Of a DNA stretch of 9,702 nt, positions 6,734 through 9,702 are shown one piece after another. The notes under the pieces were generated by a model. The model had not been told where the DNA came from. It saw only the letters and a program-made list of their open reading frames with translations, and ran no database searches. The position numbers and the translations under genes are program-made. Source of the stretch: Methanobacteriota archaeon. GTDB lineage: Archaea; Halobacteriota; Syntropharchaeia; DAOWMC01. Each line of letters begins with the position of its first letter. Within the stretch, counting starts at the first letter, position 1. The stretch lies in contig DAOWMC010000020.1 in the NCBI GenBank assembly GCA_030643285.1, forward strand, positions 1 to 9,702, in the 5' to 3' direction.

Positions 6734-7190
6734 AAAATCCACCTGCTCTTATTCCAGCGGTAAACTCAGCAACAGTCGCCTTTTTTTCATCCTGATTGTT
6801 AAATGTGCACCTAAGTACGATCCAGAGCATTTTGTTCTTCTCATAGACATCAATGATCTCTGAACCGGATGTAAGAATATCCCCTGGTCGTACAGGCTCA
6901 TAGTATTCATATTTTTGACCTGTGTGGAGCAATTTATTAAAGTTCTTTATCAATCCCTTAACCGATGCAAGGCTTGTCAACCCGGAAATGGCGTAGACTG
7001 CCGCAAATTCAGGTGGTGCCACTGTGCCACCCTCTATACTCTCATCAACGTACTTTGGATCTGTATGACCGACTGCTTCACAATATGCCGTTATTTTCTT
7101 TTGCATTACCTTGTATCTACCGCCTTTGACTTTCATTCCAATAAACTCTTTATACTTCTCTCTTGATTTTTCTACTTCATCATCTGCCAA
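6732..7190 (-). CDS. MaoC-like dehydratase N-terminal-type subunit (FAS1-like dehydratase domain)
   Basis: A 152-residue single hot-dog domain like the non-catalytic N-terminal half of two-domain MaoC hydratases (MaoC_dehydrat_N, HadA/HadC-like). Visible features: YCEAVGHTDPKYVDE (36-50), VAPPEFAAVYAIS (57-69), LHTGQKYEYYEPVRPGDIL (88-106) and the C-terminal strand TVAEFTAGIRAGGF. It lacks the G-D-x-N-P-x-H catalytic motif found in its downstream partner, so it is probably the structural, acyl-chain-accommodating subunit of a heteromeric hydratase. The start is TTG 7190, three bases after GGGGTTGAT, which matches seven of nine bases of GGAGGTGAT; no ATG or GTG in frame fits better. It is the first gene of the operon, behind a TATA box at 7225-7233, and ends inside the ribosome site of the catalytic subunit. 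Confidence 0.83.
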   Translation of the reverse strand: MADDEVEKSREKYKEFIGMKVKGGRYKVMQKKITAYCEAVGHTDPKYVDESIEGGTVAPPEFAAVYAISGLTSLASVKGLIKNFNKLLHTGQKYEYYEPVRPGDILTSGSEIIDVYEKNKMLWIVLRCTFNNQDEKKATVAEFTAGIRAGGF

Positions 7191-7224
7191 TCTATCAACC
7201 CCTTTTTGTATTGGTGGTTGTGTA

Positions 7225-7233
7225 GTATATAAG
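7225..7233 (-). promoter_or_regulatory. TATA box for the hydratase operon
   Basis: Minus-strand CTTATATAC, about 40 bases before TTG 7190. A transcript starting about 25 bases downstream, near 7204, would have a leader of about 14 bases containing the ribosome site GGGGTTGAT. Confidence 0.6.
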
Positions 7234-7286
7234 GTTCTATATTAAAACTATTTCGAGATGAAATTAGATTGAACGGATTGGGCAGG

Positions 7287-8879
7287 TCATTTTTTTTCCA
7301 CAGTCTTGCCCGACCTGCTATACCTGAACTCGGCCAGATGGTCAACAATTTCAACACTTGATAGTTCTTCGGGCCAGATCACATAATCAGTCAATTTTTC
7401 GTCTCTGAGCCTACTTGATTGTTCTATTGTATGCACCACTGAAATTGTGTAACAATCAGGGTTTAGTTCTTTTATCTTTCTCAAACACAGATACTCTTCA
7501 TGTTCGTCCGGTATCGTAATAATCGCTGTTTCGGCCACGTCTATTCCAGCTTTGCAAAGCACAGCCTTATCGGCCCCGTTACCGTAAACCACCTCTATTC
7601 CGATTTTCTTTAGCTCGTCTACAATTGACATATTGTGTTCTATTACAATCAAAGCCTTGTCCTGTATCCTCAGTAAATTTGTAATAAGAGCCGAGTTTCG
7701 ACCGTACCCGACAACGATGGTATGTTTATTAAGTGCGTGTTTTTTCTCTTCTTCTTTTATCATCAGTTTTAGCACAAATGGAGTTGCGATTGCCGTAAAT
7801 ATTGACATTACAACAATGGCGACAAGTATCTGTTGATCAAATATTCCAAACTTGAGTCCAATCGTTGCAGCGGCAAGCGTGGCACTTAACTGTGGCCAAA
7901 ATGTAGTTCCAAGGATAATACCGTTTTTTATGCTGAAACCCTCGGTTTTTGCAAATACAATACCTCCAAGGATCTTACAAACAATCAACGTCCCGATTAT
8001 AAGTAGAGTTATAACAATGCTTTCAGTGCTTGATAAAATACCAATATCAAGATCCATCCCTAAGACAATAAAGAAGATGGGGATGAAAAAACCGTGTCCG
8101 AAACCGTATAGCTTTGAAAATGTCCTCTCATCTATATACTCCCCCATAACAATCCCCACAAGAAATGAGATTACGATTCCATGTAAATTTATAAGCTCCC
8201 CTATTGCCACCATGGTTAAAAGTATCGTCAGAATAAACCTCAAATCGGTTTCTGCAGGCTTTCTTCGTAGAAGAGTGAAAAACTTTTTGGCAATTTTTGG
8301 AATCCCATAAATTATAAGGAGCATGAGCGAAATTGAACCGACTATAAACAGAATATATGAATATAGACCTTGATCGAGCTGGATTATAAAAGCGAGGGCA
8401 AATAAACTTGTGGCATCCATTATGATTATAGCAGGGAATATGAAATGCCCAAACTTCTCCCTCAAAAAAGATGAAGATTGAACCATCGGGATTATCTCAC
8501 CTACTGAAGAGGACATCATAACTGTTCCGATCAAAAGACTTGCAGGTAAAGGGTATCCCAAAAACCAGCCCAAAAGAAACCCACCCGTAAAACATATACT
8601 TGAAGAAACGATGCTGAATTTTATTGATTTTCCCATATTTTTTATTCCGGTTTCATAAATTTCAAGCCCGGCAATGAAGACAAGCATAAAAAGCCCTATC
8701 TCTGAAATGAAATCAAAAGCGGGAAGACTTTCAAAACCTATTCCAAATGGACCAAGCATGATTCCGGCTATTATATAAAATGGGACATATGTAACTTTTA
8801 ATCTCCGTATGGCTTCGGGGATTGTGAAGGCAATGATCAATATAAAGACAAAAGCAATTATCGGGTCAATTTCCAACAT
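7287..8879 (-). CDS. CPA2-type cation:proton antiporter with RCK/TrkA-N domain
   Basis: A 530-residue integral membrane protein related to KefB/KefC and archaeal Na+/H+ or K+/H+ exchangers. Residues 1-373 carry about 12-13 hydrophobic helices in the family layout: ASLLIGTVMMSSSVGEI (113-129) in the unwound-helix region, IIIMDATSLFAL (151-162) with Asp155 as probable ion-binding acid, GIVISFLVGIVMGEYID (234-250) and FFIPIFFIVLGMDLD (264-278). From about 385 a Rossmann RCK_N domain follows: HTIVVGYGRNSALI (386-399), Glu414 at the end of the second strand (an NAD-type acid), and VYGNGADKAVLCKAG (431-445). There is little after the nucleotide domain, so the RCK_C domain is absent. The third glycine of the usual GxGxxG is serine (GYGRNS). 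The role is exchange of H+ for K+ or Na+ gated by nucleotide binding; the ion cannot be told from the sequence. ATG 8879 is the first Met and the transmembrane helix starts at once. Confidence 0.9.
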   Translation of the reverse strand: MLEIDPIIAFVFILIIAFTIPEAIRRLKVTYVPFYIIAGIMLGPFGIGFESLPAFDFISEIGLFMLVFIAGLEIYETGIKNMGKSIKFSIVSSSICFTGGFLLGWFLGYPLPASLLIGTVMMSSSVGEIIPMVQSSSFLREKFGHFIFPAIIIMDATSLFALAFIIQLDQGLYSYILFIVGSISLMLLIIYGIPKIAKKFFTLLRRKPAETDLRFILTILLTMVAIGELINLHGIVISFLVGIVMGEYIDERTFSKLYGFGHGFFIPIFFIVLGMDLDIGILSSTESIVITLLIIGTLIVCKILGGIVFAKTEGFSIKNGIILGTTFWPQLSATLAAATIGLKFGIFDQQILVAIVVMSIFTAIATPFVLKLMIKEEEKKHALNKHTIVVGYGRNSALITNLLRIQDKALIVIEHNMSIVDELKKIGIEVVYGNGADKAVLCKAGIDVAETAIITIPDEHEEYLCLRKIKELNPDCYTISVVHTIEQSSRLRDEKLTDYVIWPEELSSVEIVDHLAEFRYSRSGKTVEKK

Positions 8880-8900
8880 CTAATTTTTTTACCATCCCTA

Positions 8901-8914
8901 TTTTAAAAAATATC
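8901..8914 (-). promoter_or_regulatory. Possible TATA box for the antiporter gene
   Basis: Minus-strand GATATTTTTTAAAA, centred about 27 bases before ATG 8879, would give a leaderless transcript. An alternative AT-rich site lies near 8956-8966 (ATTATTTAATG), which would leave a leader of about 55 bases. No GGAGG-like site lies near the ATG; GGGATGG stands 12 bases before it. Confidence 0.3.
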
Positions 8915-9060
8915 ATGCCCTCACCCTGCGCCCCTCACACCATATCATTACAACATTAAATAATTTCCATCCATAATTAAATTTAGGGGACAACCCGGTT
9001 TGGAAAAGATATTTTTTTAAAAGGTTTACTTGTGGTTGCAGGGTGCTAAACAAATACGTT

Positions 9061-9516
9061 TTATTTATACTGATAATGTGCCATTTCCAAACTGGTTGTT
9101 TTCATGGAAATAATCTTTTTAACTTCAGTTTCCATTATTTTCATGATCTCTTCAGATCCAAAACCCTCCTCACTTAATCTCCTTTCCAGTTCAAATGGTT
9201 TTAAAAACAGCTCTGAAACCAGATCCTGGATAATTTGCTCTTTTGGAGGTTTTTTAACAGTATCATAAAGTTTAAACATTTTTTGGGATAAATCGTCTGA
9301 TGCTGGTGTTTCTACATAAAAATAAAAGCTGCCTTCCATCCTTAAAAGACCCTTCTCTGACAATTTGTTCAACGCTTTTTTAATCCGCTCTTTGGACTCG
9401 TCAAGGATCAAAAGAATTTCCTTTTCAGTTAACCCTCTTGTTTTATTATCGAAAAAGCATCTTAAAACTTTTACAGGGGTCGGTATCTCGGCCTTTAAAA
9501 CCATATAAAAAACCAT
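9061..9516 (-). CDS. Small winged-helix DNA-binding protein
   Basis: A 151-residue, soluble, highly charged protein. Residues 11-68 fit a winged helix-turn-helix: PVKVLRCFF (helix 1), LTEKEILLILD (helix 2), ERIKKALNKLSEKGLL (recognition helix) and RMEGSFYFYV (wing). Residues 75-150 are helical with many Lys and Glu (KPPKEQIIQDLV, KPFELERRLSEEGFGSEEIMKIMET), probably a dimerisation or partner-binding region. I recognise the fold, not a named family; targets are unknown. The start is ATG 9516 or ATG 9504 (MVLKAEIP); no ribosome site precedes either. A TATA box at 9543-9551 puts the transcript start near 9520, so 9516 would have a near-leaderless mRNA. It is divergent from an unseen gene to the right and could be self-regulating, which is inference. 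Confidence 0.8.
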   Translation of the reverse strand: MVFYMVLKAEIPTPVKVLRCFFDNKTRGLTEKEILLILDESKERIKKALNKLSEKGLLRMEGSFYFYVETPASDDLSQKMFKLYDTVKKPPKEQIIQDLVSELFLKPFELERRLSEEGFGSEEIMKIMETEVKKIISMKTTSLEMAHYQYK

Positions 9517-9542
9517 ATAATATTCAACTGTCAGACATATAA

Positions 9543-9551
9543 GTTTTTATA
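9543..9551 (-). promoter_or_regulatory. TATA box for the small winged-helix gene
   Basis: Minus-strand TATAAAAAC, 27 to 35 bases upstream of ATG 9516, places the transcript start a few bases before that codon. Confidence 0.55.
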
Positions 9552-9644
9552 TTGTTAATGGTTGTAAAGAAAAGTTATCGGATGTTTCCTTACCGGATCA
9601 AAGAGACTTGCAAGCGCCTATTTGGTCCTACGGCTGCCCACACC

Positions 9645-9659
9645 GGAAACTTTATATAA
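9645..9659 (+). promoter_or_regulatory. BRE plus TATA box of an off-window gene
   Basis: GGAAAC (9645-9650) followed by TTTATATAA (9651-9659) is the clearest archaeal core promoter in the window and closely resembles the GGAGAC-TTTTTATATAA promoter of the MEMO gene. Transcription would begin near 9680 and run right, off the window. Confidence 0.75.
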
Positions 9660-9668
9660 TTTGGAATT

Positions 9669-9684
9669 AGTTATACCTATAACT
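9669..9684 (+). promoter_or_regulatory. Perfect palindrome downstream of a TATA box (candidate operator 1)
   Basis: AGTTAT-ACCT-ATAACT is a perfect 6-4-6 inverted repeat centred about where transcription should start. A protein bound here would block RNA polymerase, the usual archaeal repressor placement. Confidence 0.5.
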
Positions 9685-9685
9685 G

Positions 9686-9699
9686 TTAGGTTTGCCTAA
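9686..9699 (+). promoter_or_regulatory. TTAGG-N4-CCTAA palindrome, DtxR-family-like metal box (candidate operator 2)
   Basis: TTAGG-TTTG-CCTAA is a perfect inverted repeat one base after operator 1. It resembles the TTAGGTTAGCCTAA-type boxes bound by iron- or manganese-dependent DtxR/IdeR/MntR repressors. Its place just beyond the probable transcript start suits repression. The regulated gene, perhaps a metal transporter such as feoA/feoB, lies outside the window and was not seen. Confidence 0.5.
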
Positions 9700-9702
9700 A
9701 GA

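Noticed and set aside
6719..6742. Upstream GTG start for the catalytic hydratase, overlapping the previous gene
   Set aside because: The strong ribosome site GAGGAGGTG would fall inside the coding sequence, and the eight extra residues are simply its translation.
7852..8310. 152-codon plus-strand open frame inside the antiporter gene
   Set aside because: It is antisense to transmembrane coding sequence, has no recognisable domain and no promoter; it is a shadow frame.
8880..9060. Possible small gene or regulatory RNA in the 181-base gap between the antiporter and the winged-helix gene
   Set aside because: Only very short frames (about 8-11 codons) occur on the minus strand, and I see no convincing stem structure; it most likely holds just the antiporter promoter and the 3' end of the neighbour.
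9552..9644. Repeat or attachment-like sequence between the two divergent promoters (ATCGGAT / ACCGGAT)
   Set aside because: The similarity is only five to six bases and not symmetrical with the promoters; no integrase, tRNA or longer repeat supports it.

Overview
The window looks like the chromosome of an AT-rich euryarchaeon. TATA boxes, some with a purine-rich BRE-like stretch just upstream, sit ahead of genes with leaderless or GGAGGTGA-type starts. The surface proteins have an archaeosortase-type C-terminus and N-glycosylation sequons, and there is a membrane-anchored winged-helix regulator. The style fits the Halobacteriota (Methanosarcinales/ANME-like, Syntrophoarchaeia or Archaeoglobi relatives). 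That placement is inference from protein style; no rRNA or methanogenesis marker is present.

Layout. 1-957 (+): the 3' end of a membrane-anchored surface protein with a Gly/Asp-rich hinge, closed by a strong stem-loop and T-run. 1143-1937 (+): a MEMO1/AmmeMemoRadiSam-B family protein behind a clear TATA box. Its stop codon overlaps that of the convergent dapL (3099-1927, -), an LL-diaminopimelate aminotransferase of lysine synthesis. 4843-3263 (-): a von Willebrand A (VWA) surface protein with a C-terminal VPEL/transmembrane/KRRR sorting signal. Its natural start appears to be an AUA codon. 6041-4989 (-): a two-transmembrane, membrane-anchored winged-helix regulator with an outward-facing, sequon-rich domain. 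7190-6732 and 6718-6215 (-): a two-gene operon for a split MaoC-type (hot-dog) hydratase, with its own TATA box and a stem-loop/T-run end. 8879-7287 (-): a CPA2-type cation:proton antiporter with a fused NAD-binding RCK/TrkA-N domain. 9516-9061 (-): a small winged-helix regulator. 9517-9702: a divergent intergenic region ending in a strong TATA box and two adjacent palindromes. The second palindrome (TTAGG-N4-CCTAA) resembles a DtxR-family metal-regulator box and probably controls a gene just outside the window on the + strand.

How the genes relate. Much of the window concerns the cell envelope: two anchored surface proteins, a membrane-embedded sensor-regulator and an antiporter. The rest is separate housekeeping metabolism: lysine synthesis, acyl-CoA hydration, and MEMO. 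Most genes appear to be transcribed singly, with their own promoter and a U-rich terminator; only the hydratase pair is a clear operon. I see no mobile element, CRISPR array, tRNA or rRNA, and no gap above 300 bases without a gene. The most unusual items are the AUA start, the tandem operators at the right edge, and the membrane regulator beside a sortase-type VWA protein.
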